Below are positions 1-11,300 of a stretch of 64,000 nucleotides of DNA, in pieces; position 1 is the stretch's first letter, and every line of letters starts with the position of its first letter. The stretch lies in NCBI GenBank assembly GCA_025024175.1, contig QCXZ01000041.1, forward strand, positions 16,115,786 to 16,179,785. The letters run 5' to 3'. The notes under the pieces are model-generated. The model had not been told where the DNA came from. It saw only the letters and a program-made list of their open reading frames with translations, and ran no database searches. Position numbers and translations under genes: made by a program. Source of the DNA: Rhyzopertha dominica. Its lineage: Eukaryota; Arthropoda; Insecta; Coleoptera; Bostrichidae.

Positions 1-2339
1 ATTAAGATAAAAAGGGTAAATTTATAGCACCTACGTAACTTGGAGCATACCTAGTTAAACTAATAAGGTACATAGGCAACACTTCTTCCTATAAAGAAGA
101 AGCAAACAGCAAAGCAAGTAAAAAATACCAAAGAAGTATTTTGCAAAACCAGTTAAATAATTACGAATACGTATTTCGTGACGTTGGCTGTGAACCTTGA
201 AATAAGGGATTTGCTAGACTTCAGGCTTAGTGTAAACATAACACTTGTCGAAACGTTGGTGCACCTATTGCTTCTACCGGTTTTCCCCTGAAAGCGCGAG
301 CTTACACATCTCATATCGATTTCGGCTTCGGCACTTATCCGCACATGCATTATTTGGCGGTCGCGAGCCAAATTCTGTTTTAAAGACCGCCTGGGGAACT
401 CGCATGACTGATCGGGCGTCGAAATCTGCGCGGCGTCGTCGTCGTCCCGTGTAGTCGACGATTCGGTTTCGTTTGTGAAGCCGTGCGAAATCCAATTACC
501 CCACCGACGGGCACGTTGCATCGCCAACCTTGCTCGCTGTTTTGCACGTAGCCCGCGGATTGGGAAACTTCCCAGACGCCTGGAACTTAGAAAAAATTAA
601 CTGTTTTGGAACAACAGGCGGATAAGGGGTGGCGAAGTTCCATACGTGGCTAGTACCATAGTAGTTAACCGAGGAACCGGTATTTTACGATGTACTCGAA
701 AGAATAATTATTAATTAAAAAATGATTGGAAGGGTACGGCGGCGCATGGTGCCACATATAAATCAAATTTTAGATACAAATCTCAAAATTTTGACTTTTT
801 AAACTCAAAATTTTTAGATTTTGCAAGCAAAAAATCAGTCATCAGCCTTTAGTGTATGCATCTAGCTGTAGCCATGCAGTTGGCCTCATTTTGGTATTAC
901 GTTCCATAAGAATGCGAAAAGATCTTCAGGACTGCTTTTTTAATGTTATATTGCTATATTAATATCATAATAAAGAGAATAGAGTTATCAATATGAAAAC
1001 AACCGTTTTTATCACTCACTAATAAGCTGACCCGCGTAACGCAAAGCACTGTTTAATAGTACTGCCACGAAACATACACTGATAGCTTTTAATGACTGAC
1101 TTATTGCTTGCAAAATCTCATAAATTTTGGAAAAAATTCAAAATTTTGAAATTTATGTCTAACAATATCTCAAACATATGAAGCACAAGAAATGGGATCC
1201 ACTGAGGTTGTCAGGAACAAAGAAAGTATTTTGAAAGTTTTAGAATATTTTCGCTTCTTTTAGACTCTAAACGACTACACTCAGAAGAAGGCTGATACTA
1301 TAAGAAGAGGCTGATACAGGTATAGGCGGATTTTACATCCGAATAGAGGTGTGTAGCTCCTGAACGAACTAGTACAACGGAAGAAGCAGGAATCTGGTAG
1401 TTCAGGTTCATAGGTATTACGTTTACGTTGCGTTTAAGACGTGTACTAGATGAACTAATGAACTAGTTCACCCAAAAGAACTACAATTCGCATCTCTATA
1501 CCCCACTAGGTAGCTAGTAATAGAAAGGATGGAAAATAACAACTTTACATACCAAAAGGGTACGGTTTTCGATGTTGGGGTAATGCTCAATCTTCAGTAC
1601 GTATGGCAGATTCCACCAAAGCCATCAACAGTCAGGTCTGTCCGTCGCTCAAGCGTAGTAAATCAATTTATCGGTCAGGCATGGCCAACTAGAAACAAGT
1701 GATTGATATAATGCGAGTAGTTAGCATAAGAAGCACCCAATGGATCCGAGCTTTACATTAAGTCATCGTCCAATCATTACTCGCAAGAGATTGAAGTGTG
1801 CTTAAAGGAACCAATCCAGGCTGTAATTTAAGCATTTTTCAGATAAGTCACGACCGCTAAGGTTTCTGTAAACTGCTTTCTCAGATTGAGCAAGCCGCTA
1901 AACAAGTTCAGCAATACGGACCTATTGAAAATAAAATTATTCAAATAGCGGATTTTAATCCAGCGCTTTCTTGACCTTCAACCAGAGTTCGGTGTCGACC
2001 GTCTTAATGAACGCACGCAACCGAGCTGTCCTCTGAGTTTTACACTTCTATTTGTATGAAAAGTAAACCACCAAACTATATACCTAGTGAATGTTGCACG
2101 GTTTTGTGTGANTCAACAGGTGGNTGATTTTGTGAGAAGTAGCAAAATCGTTGACTACGATAATTACGCTTGTGCGTGATTAGCAATAGCTTTTTACCTG
2201 TGTAATCAAAATCAGCATGGTAAAAATAAACACAACAAAGATAGGGCAATTTTTTTGTTGTTGCAGTCAAAGCAACAAGAAGTCAACGCAAGCAAATAGG
2301 ACAAGATAAATTTAAGAAAAAGCAAAAATGCTTAAAACG
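1..2339. other. No confident gene; GC-richer block at about 240-640
   Basis: I see no coding region here that I can support. Roughly 240-640 is clearly richer in G+C and CpG than its surroundings and contains a short CGT microsatellite near 430-446. Open frames on both strands overlap there, as expected of GC-rich DNA with few stops, and none has a recognisable domain or a convincing splice structure. The block could be a promoter or first-exon area of a host gene. The rest is AT-rich unique-looking sequence with scattered N. Confidence 0.4.
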
Positions 2340-3275
2340 GTGTATATAAGAAATCCCGGGAGATGGAACTGCACACTGGCAGACCAAATATACGTGCAGA
2401 ATATTACACAGCAAGAACACAAAAAACCTACAAATTAAATAAGATAAAAAGCTGTAAATCACATTAGATAAAGCATATTGTACAAAAATAGCTTAGAAAG
2501 AACTATTCAAGAACTACTACCAAAATACAATGATAAGGGTAAACAGATTCCTGGCACTCTTAAACGACCTCAAACAAGATGGCTTCTGAGGAACAGACGA
2601 AATCATAGCGGCAAGAGTACAAAGCTACACGAGAAAATATTAGTCCAGATGGAATAGGGAGACATTCCAGTGAAGAGGCAGGGAGGAACAAATAAACGTT
2701 ATCTACAGACTTCAAGGAGAAGTAACAAACCACTACGATAGCGTGACAGTATTATACACAAACCAGGAGGGCATGGAAACAAGCCCAGCCACAGAATATC
2801 GGGATAGCGGCATAGAATATAAGAAAACTAATGCACACAGGACACAAATATCGCGTAGAACAAAGTCACCCCATTTAATCAAACGGAATAAACACATACG
2901 AAATCACCTAAAGGAGCGTCGACACCATCACGTAAGAGCAACCTAAGCAACACAACGGAATCATAACTGCCACTCGCAAAAGACCAGGAAATATAAGTAA
3001 AGATATCGTAAATCTGTACACAACTCAAGACAACAGTTCATACGAGCTAAGCCTATTGACTTAACACAGAAACATCTGAAGAAAGCATTCACTGATTGAG
3101 TACACCTTACCATTCTTTCGCATCCCTTAACAGACACTAGCAACAAGCCTGTAACTCCTTCAACAGAGCGTAGACAGCCGGTCCAACAGTTTATAGGGGA
3201 GCGGTAGAAATGCTTACCGTACGCTGGCTCAAACAAACAATCAATGAACACATCGGTTAGTTGCAAGAATTTGGT
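2340..3275 (+). repeat. Decayed LINE-like 3' fragment (family copy 1)
   Basis: This stretch shares two blocks with other loci in the window. A conceptual translation near 2880-3030 reads INTYEIT, RSVDTIT and IVNLYT, matching INTYDIT, RSIDRIM and VLNLYT at 63.75-63.87 kb. The following roughly 200 bp, ending in TACCGTACGCTGG near 3215-3230, matches the 3' untranslated part of the RT fragment at 56.5-57.47 kb. The frame is broken by stops. I infer a dead non-LTR retrotransposon 3' end. The 5' limit is a guess. Confidence 0.5.
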
Positions 3276-4037
3276 AAGAACCTAACAACAGCTACTAAAA
3301 ACTTTCTCAATTTACTGAAGCATAACAGATTTGTTTGACTTATTTAAATTTTCATTTACTCGAGGCAATCGTTCTAGAAATTAGGAGAGTAATACTAGTT
3401 GCAATATACCAAAAATAGAGTGAATCTGAAGCAGTAAGGCGTAGAACTTTTCTCCGAGCATCAGCTCCTGAATAGTGATGCACCGGCAGTCATGGATACG
3501 AAGATGCGTTTATCGGTCAACATCTTGGTGCGTACTACAATACTGAGTCCTCTAAGGTGGCACTAACATAATACGCAATTTTATTCGAATCCTTTTAGTT
3601 AGTTCCTGTATTCTTTTGGGATAACTCCAGCTAGCTTCACAATTCCAAAGGTTAGTTCCACTTCCCTTTTTGTAATATCCGGTAAAATATGTTAGACAGT
3701 GAACTCTGCGGCTTTGTCTTTACTACAGGAAAACCTAGCTTGGTATTCTTTACGGCCAAATACCTCCACTATTTCTGAAGCTCCGCTTTTGTGATATAGT
3801 TAATCGCCAGGTACGTTTTCCTGAATATTGAGAAATTGAAAGTGAATAGTGGAAGAGCTGCAGCTAGCTTATGACCCAATTTTCGACTAATATATGGATT
3901 TCGTTGTTAACTTTGCACGTTTTGAATTTATTAAACTACGAGGGTCATGCCATAATTCCGGTACATATCAAGGTGGCGCTGAACTGGCGATGGTGAAAAC
4001 ATAAATGCTGTCAAATTATAAAGGTCTATCATTGAGA
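3276..4037. other. No gene seen; possible decayed transposon end
   Basis: Unique-looking AT-rich DNA. Near 3938-3960 the sequence ACGAGGGTCATGCC resembles the outer end of some mariner elements, which often begin with CGAGGGTCAT. I found no matching inverted end downstream, so this is only a hint. Confidence 0.25.
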
Positions 4038-4079
4038 CATCACTTAGCTATANAATATATAATATATAGCTAAGTGATG
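4038..4079. repeat. Short perfect palindrome (15-bp arms)
   Basis: CATCACTTAGCTATA at 4038-4052 is exactly reverse-complemented at 4065-4079, around a 12-base AT-rich centre containing one N. It lies beside the possible mariner-like end near 3940 and may be part of a MITE or a replication or assembly junction. No function can be assigned. Confidence 0.7.
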
Positions 4080-6036
4080 ATTATAGAGTGCAGATATTTC
4101 AATGTTTATGTGGATTAATGTGCGTATATAAAAATTCAAACACTGCGCGAAAAAACGGTTGCCGAAGTTGAGGGTGCGTTACAACAAGCTTGCCAGGAGT
4201 CGTGTGTGGATGGTTCAACAGTAACTTGATCAAGTAAGCGTTCCAGAGCGTTGAACTAGTGTTAAAGATGACCACATAAGTTGAAGACCTCATACTGCTA
4301 CCGATAACACTTATGCTGCCATTGCGGCTACAATAATGGAAGAGGACCGCATGGACAAACAAAAAGGAGAATTTCGTGAAGTCCGATTTATTGACTTGGA
4401 AATATAAAAGCCCTGCAACAGCAAATGAGTTCCAACTGCTGAAACATCTTGACAAAGATGTCGTAGTTAACGACATTACATTACTGCCGAAGCAACGGCA
4501 AAGTGTTTTGAATGTGCAAGGGGATTATAATGAACGACTTTATTGCAATTTTAAAAAATACATATATGTTTTATTTGCGAGCTGTGTTTTTGTGTGCAGG
4601 AATTTAGTTATTGTATTTGCATACAAGTACAGAACAGATACAATTGTGCTTGGTGGGAATGCACAAACTTTTGGGTCTTATAACCAATCGAAGCGTCAAG
4701 CTTCTAGGTAGGGTTCTAGAGCTGTANCGTACACTAAAGTTAATATTTGACTGGCTTAATCACTTTTATTGATTAAAGTGCATCGACGTGGTTATAACAT
4801 AACATCGATCTTAATCCATATTTTACGAGCATTAGAACTGATGTTCTTAGTTGTAATCCCATTCCCCAACGCAACACGACAGATGCATAAAATAATGTTA
4901 AAAGTCCCTAAAAGAAGCAAGACAAACAAATATGTTTTCCAACTTCCCAACGCATTATGGGGGTGCACTGGTCTCGTCCTCGGATACATCTATTCTGCAC
5001 TCCCGGAGGTCTTAAAAACAAAATCCAGCTCGGGACCAATAATGCATCCGCAGTCAGCAATGTCGGGATCGATAATCGAGATAAGCCGTTTCCTTAAAGG
5101 TTCCAAACGGTGCGATACACGGGCGGCTGTTGACTCTTCCCCCTCGACAAGAGGCTTATCTGCACCTGCGTTCGCTGTTTTCCCAGGATAATCCAATAAA
5201 GGCGTCAAAGGTCAGCACGGAGCGTCTGTGGGTCCGCACGCGCGCGTTTTGTTCCATTTGCATTCAAGGCGAGGGGGGTAAAAAGCGGAATTTCGAGAAT
5301 CGTGACCTACGTCAAGGGTCTTAATTATACCACCTCACAGAGAGGCGTGTTTGTGGTCTCGGACGTCTCCGAACCTGCAGAGGATTCCTGAGGCCCCACT
5401 CGCTCTGTTGCTTACAAGCATATACGAATAGCGCGGCTTTTGCCTGATGAAGTTTTACCGGAGGGGTGTCCCTTGTGGAACAGAACTTCTCTTTTACACG
5501 GAAATTAGGAACCTCTATGCTCGCAGTTTCGTTTGACAAAGCGAAATTAGTATTTTCTGGATATAATAATCTCACAGACAACATTTGCGTAACCAATTAA
5601 AGTGAGCATGTATGTCTTTTTCCAATTCCTCCATTTTGTTCAAATCAAGTCGTAATGCTTTTTGTTCATATTACGTATCGGTTTTGGGAAGTGCAAATAT
5701 TTGAGTCATTCGAGAAGGTAGGTTTTTAAGTGGAAATGACACAGATGCGTTTCAGTTTAAGTTCAGCTTCTTAAACTGCTCATTTATGTTTTTTTATGTT
5801 TTTAATATTCAATCAAATTATTTTTGTAGCATAGATAGGAACAAGCATAATTTCCATTCAATTAGTTCAATTATTTAAGCAAAACCGTTTTGGTTAATCA
5901 CCTAATTAGAAACGCTAAATGTTCCATTTGGAGTCCCCTTCAACAGTTTGCTAAATACAAAAATCATCTCCACTCTAAAACTATACGAAGCAGTACACAT
6001 ATACAGACAAGTATAGTACCACTAACATGAACTATA
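4080..6036. other. Noncoding; GC-richer block at about 4960-5480
   Basis: Open frames at 4099-4476 and 4376-4711 are on opposite strands, overlap and lack recognisable domains. Between about 4960 and 5480 the DNA becomes CpG-rich, in sharp contrast to its surroundings, with overlapping frames on both strands and no clear splice sites. Conserved regulatory DNA is one explanation, but composition is the only evidence. Confidence 0.35.
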
Positions 6037-6460
6037 CAGGGTGTCAGTTAAATGATGTCATTAATTTTAGATGGCCATTCCTGAGCGATTTTATGAAGAA
6101 AACCTTTATAAACGTATGTCCTAACTTGTTTCGTTTTCGACTTACAGGGTGTCAAAGTTTTGATTTTTTATTTGTTTTTTGTAAATACTTTCCGATCTAA
6201 TAACCATATCTCGATGAAATTCGGTATATGGAGGTTTTTCGGGGCGAGCAATTCAAAAATGTTATCGAATTTGTGAAAACTCGTAGAGGACGCCAGCTGC
6301 ACTAATATCATGGTCAAATCGGTCATAACTTTTTAGCGCGCTATGTTTCGACAAGCAGCACTCTTGCAACTTATTCCCCTGGCAATTCTAAGCAAAAAAG
6401 ATACTCTTTGTCGAAAGCTCTCGGAGCAACCGTTTTTAAAATAATGGCGATTAAAAGTTG
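6037..6460 (+). repeat. Left terminal inverted repeat of the DD41D element
   Basis: About 424 bp, reverse-complementary to 7782-8213 with a few substitutions and one-base indels. The outer 106 bp (6037-6142) is separated from the inner part by TA and a second CAGGGTGTC terminus at 6145. Confidence 0.9.
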
Positions 6461-6611
6461 TTATGAACTCATGAGAAGACCTATTCATTTTACTAATCAA
6501 CAGAATCATGGCTGGCCATGACTGACCTGATGGGTCAGTTTGACGTTTTCAGACGCCAGTTTGACGCTTTCAATTTTGTTTGAAGTAGTTTATCTTAGCA
6601 AATTTAGTAAA

Positions 6612-7679
6612 ATGAATTTTGTTGAACAAGCTGAAATGCATTTTGTTTATGGACTTGCGGATGGAAACGCTGCAGAAGCCAGAAGAATTTATCAAGCACG
6701 TTATCCTAACAGAGCCGTTCCATCAGAAAGAACTTTTGTAAGATTGCATGCTAGATTGTGTAATACTGGATCACTAAATAAACACGATGAACGTCCTGGG
6801 AGACCTAGAGTCCTAATGACGCCAGAGTTGGAGGAAGCAATTCTTCGAGAAGTTGAAAATAATCCTTCAACAAGNACTCGAAAATTAGCGTTACAGTTTA
6901 ATGTCTGTCGCCACAGTATTCAATCGGTGTTGCATGCAGATTTATTGTATCCCTACCATGTGCAAAGAGTACAGGCATTGCTGCCAAGAGATTTTCCTAC
7001 ACGACTGGGCTTTTGTCAGTGGTATCTCCAACACCTTGGAAACAATCCCAACTTCACGTCATTAGTTTTATTTACTGATGAAGCAAATTTTTCACGGGCA
7101 GCTATTATTAACTTCCACAACAATCATTTTTGGAGTCATGAGAATCCCCATGCTGTTGTGGAACGAGGATTTCAACAACAATTTTCAGTGAACGTTTGGG
7201 CGGGAATTATTGGTGATTATATCATACGGCCACATTTTCTCCCTCTGCGACTAAACGGTGAGACATACAGACAGTTCCTAGAAGAAACATTGCCTCAATT
7301 GCTAGAAAATATCCCACTGCAAACGAGGCAAAATATGTGGTTTATGCACGATGGGGCACCTGCTCACTTTAGTCTTACCATCCGTGAACACCTTAATGCA
7401 ACTTTTGGTCAACAGTGGATTGGCTGTGGAGGACCTCAACTTTGGCCACCAAGATCGCCCGATCTTAATCCACTGGATTATTTCTTTTGGGGTCATCTCA
7501 AATCCCTTGTTTATGCAACGCCAGTGGTGGATGAGGAGGACTTGCGAAATAGAATTTTAATTAACGTTAATTTTATACGAAACACTCCAGGAATTTTGGA
7601 ACGTGTGCGGCAATCGATGAGGAGAAGACTTCATGCTTGCATAGCAAGTGCGGGTTCCCACTTTGAACATTTAATTTAA
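6612..7679 (+). CDS. Mariner-like transposase (DD41D)
   Basis: A DDE/D transposase that would bind its own inverted repeats, excise the element and insert it at TA. The 355-residue frame is the usual size for mariner transposases. Residues 1-65 form an insect-type helix-turn-helix (ARRIYQARYPNR, ending RPGRPR) and a second HTH-like region follows at about 70-115. The catalytic residues visible are D156 in LFTDEANF, D247 in MHDGAPAHF and D289 in SPDLNPLDYFFWG, with 41 residues between the last two, hence DD41D. The C-terminal tail SAGSHFEHLI is typical. I chose ATG 6612 because alignable sequence begins at MNFVEQAEMHF; the frame stays open upstream to 6540. One codon, 88, contains an N; otherwise no stop or frameshift is visible, so it could be active. 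Confidence 0.93.
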   Translation: MNFVEQAEMHFVYGLADGNAAEARRIYQARYPNRAVPSERTFVRLHARLCNTGSLNKHDERPGRPRVLMTPELEEAILREVENNPSTXTRKLALQFNVCRHSIQSVLHADLLYPYHVQRVQALLPRDFPTRLGFCQWYLQHLGNNPNFTSLVLFTDEANFSRAAIINFHNNHFWSHENPHAVVERGFQQQFSVNVWAGIIGDYIIRPHFLPLRLNGETYRQFLEETLPQLLENIPLQTRQNMWFMHDGAPAHFSLTIREHLNATFGQQWIGCGGPQLWPPRSPDLNPLDYFFWGHLKSLVYATPVVDEEDLRNRILINVNFIRNTPGILERVRQSMRRRLHACIASAGSHFEHLI

Positions 7680-7781
7680 AAAATTTTTTGTTTCGTTTTT
7701 AATTTTTTTTGTGATTATCTTAAATAATTGTAAATTAAATTACGTTATTGAATTATCGATAATCTTTTTGATGATATTTAT

Positions 7782-8213
7782 TGAAACTTTTAATCGCCAT
7801 TATTTTAAAAACGGTTGCTCCGAGAGCTTTCGACCAAGAGTACCTTTTTTGCTTAGAATTGCCAGGGGAATAAGTTGCAAGAGTGCTGCTTGTCGAAACA
7901 TAGCGCGCTAAAAAGTTATGACCGATTTGACACCATGATATTAGTGCAGCTGGCGCCCTCTATACGAGTTTTCACAAATTCGATAACATTTTTGAATAGC
8001 TCGCCCCGAAAAACCTCCATATACCGAATGTCATTGAGATATGGTTATTAGATCGGAAAGTATTTACAAAAAACCAAAAAAAAAGCAAAACTTTGACACC
8101 CTGTAAGTCGAAAACGAAACAAGTTAGGACATACGTTTATTAAAGGTTTTCTTCATAAAAATCGCTCAGGAATGGCCACCTAAAATTAATGACATCATTT
8201 AACTGACACCCTG
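7782..8213 (-). repeat. Right terminal inverted repeat of the DD41D element
   Basis: About 432 bp, the partner of 6037-6460. It runs from the segment containing ATCGCCATTATTTTAAAAAC through an inner CACCCTG end at 8103 to the outer CACCCTG end at 8213. Confidence 0.9.
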
Positions 8214-8215
8214 TA

Positions 8216-11074
8216 TTTACGTATTTATCAAGTTACGTTCATTTGAAAAATGTCAAAAATTAAACATTTTAAACCAGTACCGAAAATATATGTGGCGTAC
8301 AAACTCGTACAACCTCTCATTTTTGACAATTATGAACTTTAGTTTGCATCTTTTTTAGGATCAGATTGGCCCTTTACATTTATTTTGCAATGTATGAGTA
8401 TCTACCTATTGATTAGAATCTAACATAACCCTCAAAACAATGAGGCAGCACGACTATTCTCCACAAAAGGGTATTTTACGCGGGAATTTTTCCGTTTTGA
8501 AAATAATAACAATAACAAGCATGTAAGCCATATTCACGTGTTGATCAATCTAGTTTCAAAAATTGGGAAAATACCCAATTCATGCTATGCTGTTTACACT
8601 ATTGATTTTTAAAGTACTTATCTCATTTTCTTAGCTGTGTTTTTGTATTCTCTATTTTTGCTGTATCTTCGCAGTATCGGTTGTACCCGGTGTGTTGTGA
8701 AAGTAACCGGGTCAAGTAACCCGATGATGATTTTTGTCGTTGTGAACGTAGGTCGAAGTGTTGTTCTACAGCAAACTGAAATGTCACGACCTGTCACTTA
8801 TGTCGATTGTCAAACCCGTTTCGTCTGTTATTTACATTGACATTGCGGTTATCCGCAATAAAACATTCCGTATTAGTGTCAGCTAATAGTAATAACATCT
8901 AATTTTTATCAGTGCAATAAACCACGTATTCGTCAAATGGGCCAAATATCAAACTGGAATTAGATTATACGAACTAATCTACAAGACAGGCGATAAGTTC
9001 GCGTTAAAAGGAGAAAACAGTGGCTTGTTTAGCCCATTTCTAACAAGACTGCTAAAAAGACAAACCATACTATTATTCAAACACAGTTGAGTTGCCTTCC
9101 GCATAGGACCTCACTCGGTCATGCTACCAAAAATCTTTCCAGCTTTGAATCTTGAGAGTGAAATGATGTAGTTTAATTGTGCTAATATACAATTGTTCAA
9201 TAGTTTGTTAAACATCCAAGATCGAATTTTATTTGTTAATAAATTAGGTGTGTTTAAAATTATTTCGTATTATTTTTGATTATGAATACATAAGATCTCC
9301 TCCAATTAATGTGAGTAACTTAGTGCATTCAGGTTATCATATGGCAAAATTATGCACTTTCCTCCACGCGTATCTGAATTCCTATCAATTTTTTCCGCCA
9401 AACAAAAATAAATTAGCAACAAAGAAGTCACTCAGGATAAATTTGGAAGTAAAAAAAGTAACACTTCTATCGCAAACTGGAAATACTATCTATATGATAG
9501 CAATAAAACACGAAAATGTAGATATGCAGATTTATGTTAATGTTAATTTCACTAAACGATTTTGAGTAATATTAGAATGTTTTTGTATTGCAATTTGTGT
9601 ATTATATTATAATGGTTATTAGTGTTCACTAAAAGGTACAAAAAAGGTATTTATAAAAATTAAAATTCAGCGTAAAGTTTGTTAATTTAATAATACTGAT
9701 AATTCTTATTGAATAATTGAAACTCATGTGATGTGTTCGTCTACTTGTGTCTGTCTATTTGTGTTTGACTTGAATGCAGAATGTATTTGTGCACGTATTT
9801 TCAACCACATGTGTATTAGAGTATACCACGGAAACACAATTTTAACGTCTTATTTCCAGATTCGTTGTATACACTTTGACCACAAAATGCTAAACGAATG
9901 CGCCATTAACTATACCAAGAGATATAAATATACAGGCTAATGTGGGAGTGACCCCGCATTTTGCTTAATAGCTATATAAAAGGAACAATGCAAAGTTGAC
10001 AAAACGTCACGGCAGCCAAATGAAAAGATTCCTTTGTGTTTTTTACAGGCAGTCATATTTCACTTTGTACCTGAAAAGTAAATGAAAGTGAAATGTGAAA
10101 AGGCTTTTGTAACGAGCATCGCACTGCTGTACAATAGACATTTAAAACGTCCTCTTCCCTTTATGCCCGTTCAGAAAGCTCTAACGGACATTAAAGCAAT
10201 ATTTCATAATGGCAACTGTAATTCTTGGCTTTCCGAACTTTACAGTACTAGCAGCAACATTGAAACTGTTTACATCGTTAGCTTTTAATTTATCTTAAGA
10301 AGACAAGCAGAAACGATGGTGCAACCACCACTAATGCCTGATAGTATGGTGTCAACTAATTGAGAGTTAGACACATTTGCCGTAACTTTCAAATTTTTAA
10401 TGCCTTCACTTGCTGAAAATTCCATTATTTCTGATACGTTGACAATCCGCTAAAATGTATTTTATGCGTGGGCATGTGCTCATTATAGTGAACAAATAGT
10501 CCTCTCGTGGTCTCTGTCTAAACCTTGATTACCTATTATTGGTTTTGTGCTCACTGAACATCACGTAGGCGGTACGGACGAACAAATGAAATATAATTCA
10601 AGGACATCACATTTATGCGAGGAACTAATGTCTTGGGGGCTTTGGAGATTACTAGATATAGAATGAAAGACAGATTCATTTTGCACTATGTGGATGTTTA
10701 CAAGCTTACAGTTCAAAATTCTTACCAGGACGATGTTACCACAACTATGTAATAAAGAATTTTTATTAAAGACACATCAATGCTATTATAAGTATCAAAT
10801 CGATTTTCTTGACGGATTCCTCCGACCTAATAATATGCTTTCACTAAGGAGCAAAAATTATTTTTTAAGTTTCTCGTACTTAAGTACATTTATATTTATC
10901 TTAGGTATGTTTTTGTCTTGTAGATATCTTGCAGAAGACAAGCTTTGCTTAGTTACGCCTTGGCTATTGCCTAAGCGCAGTCTGCATGTTTCAAACTACT
11001 TCTAAAAAAGCTCATTTAGCTGTCCATCAGTGCCAGTCTTATAAGATGGACACGTTTTAGCATCATTTTGGTGG
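8216..11074. other. No gene seen
   Basis: About 2.9 kb of AT-rich DNA. Open frames at 8637-8840, 9248-9565, 9728-9940, 10082-10288 and 10688-11005 are short, show no domain, and have the low-complexity composition expected by chance. No repeat family was recognised. Confidence 0.5.
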
Positions 11075-11300
11075 CCATTTTGCGAAAATCGGTTATGAGT
11101 CATCTAGCGGTGGTTTTACGAACAACGCTGTAGGTTGGAAAGGTTGGCACGATTTGTAAGTACTGAGACCTAAAGTACATTTGTAATCGACCGATCACTT
11201 GGTGAAAATCGGTAATGCGTCATCTAGCCCTGGCATCACGAACTACGACGTTACATGTTGGTACAGTCAGTAAGTACAGCGACCTATATTTCGGATTGTC
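11075..11300. repeat. Diverged two-unit tandem repeat, period about 120 bp
   Basis: GCGAAAATCGGTTATGAGTC near 11082 recurs as GTGAAAATCGGTAATGCGTC near 11202, followed in both by CATCTAGC and then ACGAAC and GTTGG blocks. Old duplication; no function evident. Confidence 0.6.

Larger units (their letters stand above)
6037..8213 (+). mobile_element. Tc1/mariner transposon, DD41D type, nearly intact
   Basis: The element starts CAGGGTGTCAG and ends with its reverse complement, flanked by the TA dinucleotide at 6035-6036 and 8214-8215, the standard Tc1/mariner target duplication. Inverted repeats are long: 6037-6460 pairs with 7782-8213 with only scattered differences. Between them lies one transposase gene. 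A second CAGGGTGTC end, again beside TA, occurs inside both arms at 6145 and 8103, so the element appears nested (see findings). Near-identity of the arms and the open gene suggest a fairly recent insertion. Confidence 0.93.

Noticed and set aside
153..527. 124-codon minus-strand frame in the GC-rich block
   Set aside because: Lies where stops are rare because of composition; other frames are open too, no donor or acceptor fits and no domain is visible.
4099..4711. Frames beside the 4.04-kb palindrome as a mariner transposase remnant
   Set aside because: Translation in all frames gave no DDE or HTH motif that I could trust.
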